Shown: positions 9,415 to 19,897 of the stretch, one piece after another
Layout: every line of letters starts with the position of its first letter
Position numbering within the stretch: the stretch's first letter is position 1
From: Leptospira idonii
Lineage (GTDB): Bacteria > Spirochaetota > Leptospiria > Leptospirales > Leptospiraceae
Assembly: GCF_004770995.1 (NCBI RefSeq)
Contig: NZ_RQHW01000065.1
Location: 62,001 to 126,000 of the forward strand
DNA length: 64,000 bases
Reading direction: 5' to 3'
The notes under the pieces: model-generated
Database searches by the model: none
What the model saw: only the letters and a program-made list of their open reading frames with translations
What the model was told of the DNA's origin: nothing
Position numbers and translations under genes: made by a program

Positions 9415-10542
9415 ATGGGAATCTACATCCATTATCCTTTCTGTTATCAAAAATGCGATTATTGCGATTTTTATTCGGAAGGGATCGGGCCAGGAAAATC
9501 CGACATTGAACAAGAATTATTCGATACTTATAAAAAAGAATTTTTCCTTCGTTTGGAAAACTCCGCCGATTTAAGAGATCGTAAAATAGATACTATCTTT
9601 ATGGGAGGAGGAACTCCCAGTAAAGCATCTGCTGAAAATTGGAATAACCTTCTCTCTTTTTTTAAGAAGGAATTGAATGTCACCGAAGACGTGGAAATTT
9701 CTTTGGAAGCCAATCCGGAAGATCTTTCTTCAGAGTTTCTTATTGGCTTAAAACAAGCAGGGATCAATCGATTGAACGTGGGAGTACAAACCAGAAACCA
9801 CAAAGACCTGCATTTTTTAGGAAGGCATTATGAAAAAGATAAATACGAGAAAATAGGAGAGATTCTTTCCCAATCTCCCATCGAAAGAGTGGGAATCGAC
9901 CTTATGTACGGAATGCCCGATTCCAACGAAGATGATTTTTGGAAAGACTTGGAATACTTCACAAATCTTCAATTAAAGCATATTAGTCTGTATTCTCTTA
10001 CTTTAGAAAAAGGCACGGCATATTCCAGAAACGTAAAAGATAAAAAAACAAAAGCTCCGAACGAGGAAATGCAAAGGGAAATTCTAGAGCTACTTCCTCG
10101 TAAAATGCAAGATTTAGGATACATTTGGTACGAAGTTTCCAATTACTGTAAAGAAAACGAGTTTTCCAGACACAATCTCAAATATTGGACCTACGAACCC
10201 TATCTGGGTTTGGGGCCTGGAGCGCACGGTTTTTTGGATAACAAACGTTATGGGAACCCAAGAAACTCCTCTGCCTATCTCAAAAAGCCGGGGGCAGCTG
10301 TTTCGGAACCTGTTTCTCCGAGAGAAGAAATCGCACTTTCTCTTTTCCGATTGTTTCTCCCTATTTCATTGCCTTCTTATTTGGATGCCTTTTTACAAAA
10401 AGATAAGGAACAAATACTGAAAATCATTTCCCGATTCAAAGAAAGAGATCTATGCGAATGGGATGGGAACACATTCCAATGGAAACAAAACGCACTCTTT
10501 CTTTTGGATGATTTGATATTGGAATTAGTTTCGGAATCCTAA
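9415..10542 (+). CDS. hemW: Radical SAM haem chaperone HemW (coproporphyrinogen dehydrogenase-like)
   Basis: 375 residues. CYQKCDYC (C10, C14, C17) is the radical-SAM CX3CX2C motif in the GIYIHYPFC context specific to HemW/HemN-like proteins; GGGTPS, ANPEDLSS, NVGVQTRNHKDL and LGPGAHGF follow in order, with the HemN C-terminal domain at the end. HemW is now regarded as a haem-binding protein that hands haem to respiratory enzymes rather than a true oxidase. The frame opens at an ATG at 9361, but AAAAGGAT directly before 9415 and the family's normal N-terminus favour 9415. Confidence 0.9.
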   Translation: MGIYIHYPFCYQKCDYCDFYSEGIGPGKSDIEQELFDTYKKEFFLRLENSADLRDRKIDTIFMGGGTPSKASAENWNNLLSFFKKELNVTEDVEISLEANPEDLSSEFLIGLKQAGINRLNVGVQTRNHKDLHFLGRHYEKDKYEKIGEILSQSPIERVGIDLMYGMPDSNEDDFWKDLEYFTNLQLKHISLYSLTLEKGTAYSRNVKDKKTKAPNEEMQREILELLPRKMQDLGYIWYEVSNYCKENEFSRHNLKYWTYEPYLGLGPGAHGFLDNKRYGNPRNSSAYLKKPGAAVSEPVSPREEIALSLFRLFLPISLPSYLDAFLQKDKEQILKIISRFKERDLCEWDGNTFQWKQNALFLLDDLILELVSES

Positions 10543-10591
10543 AAAAGAATGTAAAAGAAGTTCCCTAGATTCGATCGAAACCATTCTTTTT
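10542..10591 (+). terminator. Possible hemW terminator
   Basis: AAAAAGAATG (10542-10551) and CATTCTTTTT (10582-10591) form a 10-bp perfect inverted repeat ending in a T-run, beginning at the hemW stop codon. The 30-nt loop is long and a competing GTTCCC/GGGAAC repeat overlaps it, so confidence is modest. Confidence 0.4.
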
Positions 10592-10656
10592 CTTTGGGAA
10601 CAAAATAGAAAAAAGATTGCTGGTTAGCCCCTGCCGAAAAACACTGTCTCTATCCA

Positions 10657-10730
<74 letters not shown>

Positions 10731-10751
10731 TTAGGATTACCGTTTTCATAC

Positions 10752-10824
<73 letters not shown>

Positions 10825-10986
10825 GATTTTTCCTATTCCCTGTCTTAGTATCCAAACCGATCTCCCCCTTCTCGCACACTTCCAATCAGTTTTTTCTATT
10901 CTCATCTATTTTTATTACAACTGTTTGGTGGATGAATTGTAAAGATGCTCCCCTTTGTATTTGAGGAGCTGAAATGGAATGGATTT

Positions 10987-12087
10987 TTATCTGCTATGTG
11001 CTTCGGAGAAAGTTAAATACCTGTTCCCCTCCTCGTCCCAAACATGACAGCTTTTCCATTGTTTGTAGAGATAAGAAAGGCTGAATTTTCCTTCCTTCAC
11101 ATCCTTTCCAAAATCGGATTTTAATAAATCGGAATACGCTTCCTTCAAATGATAACAAGGAATGGCTGTGGAAAGATGGTGAGGAGTATGAATGTCTATA
11201 TGAAAATGAAGATAGGAAATCAACTTAGGATTCAAAAAATTATAAGTGGATAAGATTTGCCCTTTATAAGGATTCCAATCGGAAGGTTGGTAAAAATAAA
11301 TCTCATCGGAAGTATGATGAAGATAGGTATAATAACTCATCCAAAATTGAAACACTAGTCCTGGCATCACTAAAAAATGTAAAATCGCAGTCCATTTTCC
11401 TGTCAGAGCTACCAGTCCGAAGGAAATCCCAGCCAATCCTAACAACAAAACTACATACGACAGATACACTTTTTTACGGTGAGAATCGATGAATTTTCCG
11501 GGATATGCATGCATGATTAGGTTATGAAGAAGGGATCCTAAAGGAGGAAAATATCTCGTATAACGATAGATTGCCGCACGAAGAGGAGTCTTTTTCCGAA
11601 GGGAAGAATATTGTTTCAGAGTGAAAGGAATCCAGGCATTATCGAAATAAACGTCTTTTTCGTTGAATAGAAGATTGTTCGTATGCGCATGATGTGCATT
11701 ATGCGAAAACTTCCAGGCATAATAGGGATAAAAGGAAAACAAAAAGAAAAAATGCCCCAATACATCGTTGATTTTATTGTTTTTCAGGAAGGAAGCATGA
11801 GCGCAGTCGTGTCCCAGAACAAACAAAGAGGTGACGGATGTCCCGGCAAGGAGCCAACCTAAAGGAAGAAGAAAATCGTAATCATAACGAATCATCCAAT
11901 AGAGAAAAGAGAAGCTGAATAGATGAAATGTGGTACCTACCACAGCGGCCCAAAACGCCTTCTTTGCATTCGATTTGAATAATTCTGGCCGAATCGATTT
12001 TCTAGGACCGTCCAAAGTCGCCGGTCTCTCGGAAGGGCCGGTGGACAGATCTTTCTTCCGTTCGGATTTTTCTAAAATCGGGATCAT
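10987..12087 (-). CDS. Membrane fatty acid desaturase
   Basis: 366 residues. Three histidine boxes for the di-iron centre are present: HDCAH (about 93-97), HNAHHAH (about 129-135) and HTPHH near 302, separated by hydrophobic stretches that give four or more membrane spans. The HDCAHASF and HTPHHL forms place it in the acyl-lipid or delta-12/omega-3 type desaturase group, acting on membrane fatty acids with O2 and an electron donor. Double-bond position cannot be inferred. Starts at 12123 (GTG) and 12114 (ATG) are in frame, but GAGGA 8 nt before 12087 is the only good ribosome binding site. A promoter with a palindrome in its spacer lies 57 nt upstream. Confidence 0.9.
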   Translation of the reverse strand: MIPILEKSERKKDLSTGPSERPATLDGPRKSIRPELFKSNAKKAFWAAVVGTTFHLFSFSFLYWMIRYDYDFLLPLGWLLAGTSVTSLFVLGHDCAHASFLKNNKINDVLGHFFFLFSFYPYYAWKFSHNAHHAHTNNLLFNEKDVYFDNAWIPFTLKQYSSLRKKTPLRAAIYRYTRYFPPLGSLLHNLIMHAYPGKFIDSHRKKVYLSYVVLLLGLAGISFGLVALTGKWTAILHFLVMPGLVFQFWMSYYTYLHHTSDEIYFYQPSDWNPYKGQILSTYNFLNPKLISYLHFHIDIHTPHHLSTAIPCYHLKEAYSDLLKSDFGKDVKEGKFSLSYLYKQWKSCHVWDEEGNRYLTFSEAHSR

Positions 12088-12143
12088 CAATGTATTCCTC
12101 AGGTGTCCCTTCATAATGAACACCGCTAGTTATTTTTTTTCTG

Positions 12144-12171
12144 AATCTAATGTAGGAACTCCTACTGTCAA
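12144..12171 (-). promoter_or_regulatory. Desaturase promoter with a palindromic operator in the spacer
   Basis: Minus strand: consensus TTGACA at 12171-12166 and TAGATT at 12149-12144, spacer 16 nt. The spacer contains the inverted repeat GTAGGA-GT-TCCTAC (12165-12152), which abuts the -35. This is the classic layout for a dimeric repressor site. The repressor is not identified in the window. Confidence 0.6.
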
Positions 12172-12303
12172 GAAAGGCAAAAAATTCCGAAAACCCTCCT
12201 TTCCCCGACAGGAGAGAAATGACTTCGAATTCCAGTAAAGATGTCATTTGAATGTAAAAATCTACTTGAACCTTTTGAGAAAAAATAGGAAACCAGACTA
12301 GTC

Positions 12304-12735
12304 ATGTCTGTAAGAGATATCCTGAAAGATAAACCCTCCTCCGTTCTTTCTATCGAAGAGGATCGAAGCGTATTGGAAGCAACCAAACTGATGGTAGATT
12401 CCAAAGTCGGTTCCGTGATCGTAACCTTTCAGGGAAAACTTGCGGGCATCTTTACGGAAAGAGATTTGATGCGAGTCGTTGCAAAAGACCATCTTGCCTT
12501 GGCCAATGTGAAACTAAAGGATGTAATGACATCTCAGCTCACAGTGGCTGGTCCCAACGATGAAATCGACGACATCCTCAAAACGATGATCTCAAAACGA
12601 TTCCGACATATGCCGGTTTTGGATGAGGAAAAAATCATAGGTCTCATCTCCATCGGAGATGCGGTCAAAACCAAACTCAATAAAACGGAAGCAGAAATGC
12701 ATATACTCAGAGAGTATATGTACGGCCCACACTGA
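12304..12735 (+). CDS. Two-CBS-domain protein
   Basis: 143 residues made of a Bateman pair: CBS1 about 1-60 (SVRDILKDKPSSVLSIEED, GIFTERDLMRVV) and CBS2 about 72-130 (KLKDVMTSQLTVAGPNDEID, FRHMPVLDEEKIIGLISIGD). Such pairs bind adenosyl ligands (AMP, ATP, SAM) and regulate a partner. No catalytic domain. Ends 2 nt from the convergent exonuclease gene, with no terminator between them. Confidence 0.9.
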   Translation: MSVRDILKDKPSSVLSIEEDRSVLEATKLMVDSKVGSVIVTFQGKLAGIFTERDLMRVVAKDHLALANVKLKDVMTSQLTVAGPNDEIDDILKTMISKRFRHMPVLDEEKIIGLISIGDAVKTKLNKTEAEMHILREYMYGPH

Positions 12736-12737
12736 TT

Positions 12738-13544
12738 TCACCAAAGTCCGGGAGAGTTTTGAAAAGAAGATAAAACCTCCCTCTTTCGTCTCACTACTTC
12801 TTTTAAAATTTTTTCCAAATTGCGAGTGTCTTCCCTGTTGTATTCCACAAGCAAATCGAGAGATTCTTTATGATCGAATTCTTGATAGGTCTGCCAAAGA
12901 AGAGGAGCCATCTTTCCGTCTATTTTCTGAACCGATTCCGGTCTTTCTAATCCCAAGAGAATTTCCGATTTTTTCAAACCACCTTTGATTCCCATAGAAT
13001 GAAGCAGATTCATCAGATCCAAATGAATGTTAGGAATCTTTTGTCGGAACTCTTTCTCTAAAAAAGGCACATCGAATCTTTTCCCATTATAACTAACAAG
13101 AATCAGTCGGGAGATCATATCATCCAACATAAACTCCAGATTTTTCCCTCTTTGAAAGGTGTGAATTCCTCCGTCCAAAAAATAACTGGCGACTGTGACG
13201 ATCGAATCCTCCGAAATTCCAGTGGTTTCTATATCCAAATAACAAAAGATATGTGGAAACTCTTCCCATAATCTCCAAAGTTCTATGTCGGGAAGACGTT
13301 CCGCGAAAAAAAGATAGTTTTTATTTTTATAATTCTCTTCCAAAACGGGAATCTCTTCCCGGAGCAAACGAAAGGAAGGAAAAGAAAGTTCTTCCAGTTT
13401 TTTTTCCGTTTCCGAAGGAAGATGGATTAGATCCTGCCAGTCGAAAATACCGTGTTCGTACAATCTGTTCTGAAGGCCGGAACCGATTCCGGTAAAAACC
13501 TCGAAGCAGGATCGGATCAAAGAAGCGGGGAACATTCTGTCCAT
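12738..13544 (-). CDS. DEDDy-type ribonuclease H-like 3'-5' exonuclease
   Basis: 268 residues. An N-terminal part (about 1-110) with a helix-hairpin-like GIGSGLQNRLYEHGI segment, then an RNase H-like domain similar to YprB/RNase_H_2: FCYLDIETTGI (Exo I, D and E), SYNGKRFDVPFL (Exo II, D) and YNREDTRNL (Exo III, YX3D). All four acidic residues are present, so it should be an active metal-dependent nuclease; substrate unknown. The frame is open to 13706, inside the upstream gene; the ATG at 13544 has AAGGG 8 nt before it. It overlaps the 3' end of the aminotransferase gene by 28 nt, indicating coupled translation. Confidence 0.82.
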   Translation of the reverse strand: MDRMFPASLIRSCFEVFTGIGSGLQNRLYEHGIFDWQDLIHLPSETEKKLEELSFPSFRLLREEIPVLEENYKNKNYLFFAERLPDIELWRLWEEFPHIFCYLDIETTGISEDSIVTVASYFLDGGIHTFQRGKNLEFMLDDMISRLILVSYNGKRFDVPFLEKEFRQKIPNIHLDLMNLLHSMGIKGGLKKSEILLGLERPESVQKIDGKMAPLLWQTYQEFDHKESLDLLVEYNREDTRNLEKILKEVVRRKREVLSSFQNSPGLW

Positions 13545-14605
13545 CTTTCGATCCCTTCCCGGAATCTTTCTTTTTTTTCTCCGAAACCGATACGAAGAAA
13601 CCCTTCCTCTTCGAAGTTGCTTCCGGGAAGAACGAAAACTCCCGTTTTTTTCATAAGAAGATCCGCATACTCTTCGCTGGAAATTCCACGCTTCAGTTTC
13701 GCCCAACCCACAAGTCCACCGCTCACTTGAGAAAATTCGGTAATATCTGTTAGCCTGGAAAGTGAGTCATAAAAAAAGGACAAATTCTCCTTTACTTCTT
13801 TTTTGATTTCCGGTAAAAATCGACTTCGATTCTTCAATAAACCCAAAGCCAATTTTTCCGAAATAGGCGAAACAGTATGGGTCAAATAATCCTTAAAAGA
13901 TCTCGCTCTGTTTACGAACTCTTTGTCCGCAATCAGCCAACCGACCCTCAGTCCGGTCACTCCCATACATTTCGTGAAAGAACCGGTTCCGTAAAACCGA
14001 TCTTTTGTGGAAACTCCCGTTTTTCCCAAATCGGAATCAAAATCCAAAAAACGATAGTGTTCATCAAATAACACAGGTTTCTCTTTTTTACGAAGTATCT
14101 GTTTCAGATCCTCCCAATCCCCCGAAGAAAACCCAGCACCCGTAGGATTGTGGGGTTGGTTGAGAACATAAAGATCGGCGTCCACATTCTCCCAATCCTT
14201 GGAATTCAATTTTTTATCTACGGGAATGCGAAGGATCTCCGCTCCTAACATCTCCGGAATTTCATACAGCGCCTGAAAGGCTGGCCAATAAATCGCCAAA
14301 CGATCTCCCTTTTTCAACAGAAGATGAAAGGCCAAATACAATGCTTCACTTGTGCCGGTAGTGACGAGCACCTCATCCGCACCTACTCCCGGATAGAGTT
14401 TGGAAATTTCTTCCCTAAGCTCATTTCCCCCCCGATTCGGGGAATCATTGAGAGTCAATTTCCCCAATTCTTCCCCGGAAACATTGGCGAAATCCATAAT
14501 CTCTTCCAATCGGTATGCATGGAACCCGCTCTCGCCCAAATTGCAAAAACAAGAATTACGATAGGATTCTAAACGTTCTTCGATGAAAAATTCTCTAGGT
14601 TCCAA
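13517..14605 (-). CDS. PLP-dependent aminotransferase, class I/II
   Basis: About 362 residues. Fold type I signatures: TTGTSEALYLAF (cofactor phosphate), NQPHNPTGAGF (Asn), LFDEHYRFLDF (Asp and Tyr), SFTKCMGVTGLRVGW (Schiff-base Lys) and LRIGFG near the end (substrate-carboxylate Arg). The substrate is not evident; the short FDEHYR version is unlike standard AspC. The start is unclear: the frame is open to 14725 but that overlaps the divergent hexomutase gene, which begins at 14652. The TTG at 14605, after GGAAA, is the best candidate. Upstream partner of the DEDD exonuclease. Confidence 0.82.
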   Translation of the reverse strand: MEPREFFIEERLESYRNSCFCNLGESGFHAYRLEEIMDFANVSGEELGKLTLNDSPNRGGNELREEISKLYPGVGADEVLVTTGTSEALYLAFHLLLKKGDRLAIYWPAFQALYEIPEMLGAEILRIPVDKKLNSKDWENVDADLYVLNQPHNPTGAGFSSGDWEDLKQILRKKEKPVLFDEHYRFLDFDSDLGKTGVSTKDRFYGTGSFTKCMGVTGLRVGWLIADKEFVNRARSFKDYLTHTVSPISEKLALGLLKNRSRFLPEIKKEVKENLSFFYDSLSRLTDITEFSQVSGGLVGWAKLKRGISSEEYADLLMKKTGVFVLPGSNFEEEGFLRIGFGEKKERFREGIERWTECSPLL

Positions 14606-14651
14606 TTTTGATTTCCAGGTAACATTGATTCTATAAGATAGCAAGTAAGCT

Positions 14652-16408
14652 ATGTTGAAACCAGAAGACCACATCCAATCCTGGACGAAATCTCCTTTTT
14701 CTCCTGAAATCACCTCGGAAGCCAAACAAGCCTTGGCAGATTTTCAGGCAAATTTATCCACACCCCTTACGGATGCATTTTCCATCCCGTTAGAATTCGG
14801 CACAGGAGGAATTCGCGGGGAGATCGGAAACGGTGTAGGAAAAATGAACGTCTATACTGTGGGCCGCGCCGCATTAGGATTCGCACGCCATTTAAAGAAA
14901 ACTCATAAAAAACCATCTATCGTCATCGCTTACGATTCAAGAAGAATGTCCAAAGAATTCGCGGAAGTTTCCGCAGGGATCGCCGCCAAACAAGGAATCA
15001 AAGTTAAAATATTTCCTTCGGTCACTCCCACTCCTATTCTTTCTTATGCGGTTCGTTATTACAAAGCAAGCGGTGGAATCGTAATCACCGCTTCTCATAA
15101 TCCTCCGGAATACAACGGGTTCAAAGCCTATCTTGCGGACGGCGGTCAACTTGTTCCTCCTGATGACGGACTTATCATCAAAAACATAACCTCGATCACC
15201 GATTGGAATCAAATCGAATTTCTTTCTCCCAAATCGAAACCTTACAAGGAATATGTGAGCTTAGTAGGAAAGGATTGTTTCTCTTCTTATCTTAAAGAAT
15301 TGAAAAAATCCAAATTGGAATCCAAGGCGAAACCTTCCGATAGAAAAAACCTGAAAATCGTTTATTCTCCGTTACATGGGACAGGAGGAGAGTTTATGAA
15401 AAAAACCCTGAACTCTTTCGGATATAAATCCGTTTTCCTGGTTCCCGAACAATCCAAACCGAACGGAGAATTCCCTACGGTAAAATATCCCAATCCGGAA
15501 GAAAAAGAAGCTTTGGCTCTTTCCGAAAAATATGCGAAAGCAAAAAAGGCTGCGGTATTCATCGCTACCGATCCGGATGCGGATCGATTGGGAGTGGGGA
15601 TTCGAAAGGAAGACGGAGAATACGAATATCTCAACGGAAATCAAATCGGTTCCATTATGGCAGCTTATCTCTGTGAAAGAACCTCCTCCAAAAAATCCAA
15701 AACGAACTATCATTTGGTGAAAACCATCGTGACAACCGACCTTCAGGAAGCGATCGCCAAAAAGAACAAAATCAAAATCAAAAACGTTTTGACGGGTTTC
15801 AAATACATCGCAGAAGAAATGAAAGCGATCGACAAAAAGAAGTCCGATAAATTTTTGTTTGGTGGAGAAGAATCTTACGGATATCTTCCCGTATCTTTCG
15901 TAAGAGATAAAGATTCTCTTTCCAGCGCACTTCTATTCGTAGAGATTCTAGCGGAAAAAAAAGATCTGCTTTCCTATCTCAATGAAATCTATCTGAAGTA
16001 CGGTCTTTACAGAGAAAGCCTTTACTCTCTGACACTCGCAGGAAGCGCAGGTCAGGCTAAAATCAAATCCTCCATAGAGAAACTGCGCGGAGAGAATTTA
16101 ATCGGCCACAAAATCGGAGAAAGAGAAGTGGTTGGAGTTTTGGATTACGGAACAGGAACCGCAAAAGGAATCTCCAAAGCATCCGCATTCAAAGGAATGC
16201 CAAAGTCCAATGTCATCCAATTGGAATTGTCCGGGAACGCGAAACTTACGATCCGCCCTTCCGGAACGGAACCTAAAGTGAAAGTGTATTCCTCTTTCAA
16301 ATCTCTTTCCCCCGTGTCCTCCGAAGCAGATTTGAATCCTGCTTGGGAAAACCTAGGCGGAGAAATTCAAACCGCAGAAAAAGAATTTTTAAATTTAGCA
16401 GGTCTTAT

Positions 16409-16412
<4 letters not shown>
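14652..16412 (+). CDS. Alpha-D-phosphohexomutase (phosphoglucomutase/phosphomannomutase)
   Basis: 586 residues, the longer PGM2/PgcA-like size. The four hallmark loops are in order: [13 protein letters not shown] with phospho-Ser148, [10 protein letters not shown] (Mg2+), FGGEESYGY (sugar specificity) and [12 protein letters not shown] (phosphate). It interconverts hexose-1- and hexose-6-phosphates, linking glycolysis to cell-envelope and LPS sugar nucleotides. The GEES form suits glucose and mannose; glucosamine is less likely. First gene of a run with argD and leuB; its TGA overlaps the argD ATG (ATGA). Confidence 0.93.
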
Positions 16413-18699
<2,287 letters not shown>

Positions 18700-18720
18700 A
18701 CAAAAAATTAAGAGGAAACT

Positions 18721-19131
18721 ATGCAAGCAGGAATCGCTCCCACAGGCAGACCGTATAACATACTGATCGCGGAAAACTCTAAGTTCCAAGCGAAACAGCT
18801 GCAACAGATTTTGGAATCGGAAGGTTTCAAAATCATAGGAGTTGCGGAAACGGGGAAGGAACTTTTACAGATGTACAAGGAACACAAACAACAGGTGGAT
18901 CTTGTTACGATTGAAATTTTCCTTCCGGAAGTGGACGGTTATGCGGCATTCTGGGATATGAAAGATATGGGAGTGCTTCCTCGCATCATGTTCATTTCGG
19001 AAGAGAACACTCCTTCCGTAGTGAAAACCCTTTTGGATAACGGTGCGATGGATTATATCATCAAACCGATCAAAAGGGAAAAAGTTTTGGAAAAAATCAA
19101 AGAAACTTTGGTTAAGATTCCCAAAATATAA
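18721..19131 (+). CDS. Atypical single-domain receiver, phospho-accepting Asp replaced by Glu
   Basis: 136 residues, one CheY-like domain with no output module. The conserved switch residues Ser93 (MFIS) and Lys115 (IIKPIK) are present, but the phospho-acceptor position is Glu65 (LVTIEIFLPEVDG) and the acidic pair before it is E18-N19 (LIAENS) instead of two acids. Such a protein probably cannot be phosphorylated normally; Asp-to-Glu changes can mimic the active state. GAGG lies 6 nt before the ATG. It follows leuB by 21 nt, so it probably shares the amino-acid operon transcript. Its 3' end overlaps pgeF on the other strand by 20 nt. Confidence 0.85.
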   Translation: MQAGIAPTGRPYNILIAENSKFQAKQLQQILESEGFKIIGVAETGKELLQMYKEHKQQVDLVTIEIFLPEVDGYAAFWDMKDMGVLPRIMFISEENTPSVVKTLLDNGAMDYIIKPIKREKVLEKIKETLVKIPKI

Positions 19132-19897
19132 CGTTTATATTGCGGCCTTCATCTTTGGATCTGTGACTGAAGTATTTCTCGGAAAGAAATACTTCTTCGT
19201 TCTGTGGGTCCAGATTCAAATGATGAAACTCTTTTCTAAGTCTCACCAAAATCGCTTCCTTAATTCCCAATAAATACCCCATCCCGGGTGCCTCAATGAC
19301 AACGCCCGGAGGCATGGACATAAAATGTTTCGCAACATCCCACTGAACGATGTAATTCTTTTTAGAAATGCAAGGACCGACAAACACTTGTAAATCTTCT
19401 TCAGTAAACCCTTCCGACAAAAGCCACTTTACCAGTTTTTCGGAGATACCGAGTAATGTGCCTCTCCAACCGGAATGAATCGCAGCAATCATAGGTTTCG
19501 TTTTAGAGTAACAAAATAAAGGAACACAATCCGCTGTTTTTATAACAAGAGCAGTATTGGGTTCGAAACAAACAAGACCGTCACCGGATTTATCGGAAGG
19601 GTCCGAATGATCCTCACTGTCTCCGTCCGCGAACCCTTTCGGATCGGGAACCCAATAACCGATTTTCCCCTTCTCTATATTTGCAATCTCCCTCTTATGA
19701 ACTTGATCCATCACTACGATTCGATCGGAAGGAAGATGAGTATATTTAGAAACCATAATATTAATGGCGGATCTCCAAGACTCAGGATCCTTTGGATAAC
19801 CTGCTGAAGAGAAAGTTTCATTCCAGGCAGCTTTGCCTAAAGTGAACGAATGGACTTTTCCGTAAGGAAGCTCGATTGTGCGGGAATTTTCCTTCAT
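19112..19897 (-). CDS. pgeF: PgeF/YfiH-family purine nucleosidase-like protein (DUF152)
   Basis: 261 residues. The metal-binding and catalytic residues of the family are present: QVHKR (His), KTADCVPLF (Cys) and AAIHSGWRGTL (His), followed by GPCISKKNY. Family members were named polyphenol oxidases or laccases, but the best-studied role is removal of misincorporated serine from UDP-MurNAc precursors (PgeF) and purine nucleoside phosphorolysis. The frame is open to 19987, but the ATG at 19897 overlaps the upstream stop (ATGA), so that start is preferred. Last gene of a four-gene minus-strand operon. Confidence 0.88.
   Translation of the reverse strand: MKENSRTIELPYGKVHSFTLGKAAWNETFSSAGYPKDPESWRSAINIMVSKYTHLPSDRIVVMDQVHKREIANIEKGKIGYWVPDPKGFADGDSEDHSDPSDKSGDGLVCFEPNTALVIKTADCVPLFCYSKTKPMIAAIHSGWRGTLLGISEKLVKWLLSEGFTEEDLQVFVGPCISKKNYIVQWDVAKHFMSMPPGVVIEAPGMGYLLGIKEAILVRLRKEFHHLNLDPQNEEVFLSEKYFSHRSKDEGRNINVIFWES

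Noticed and set aside
12088..12123. Desaturase starts at GTG 12123 or ATG 12114
   Set aside because: Both lack a ribosome binding site; GAGGA is 8 nt before 12087.
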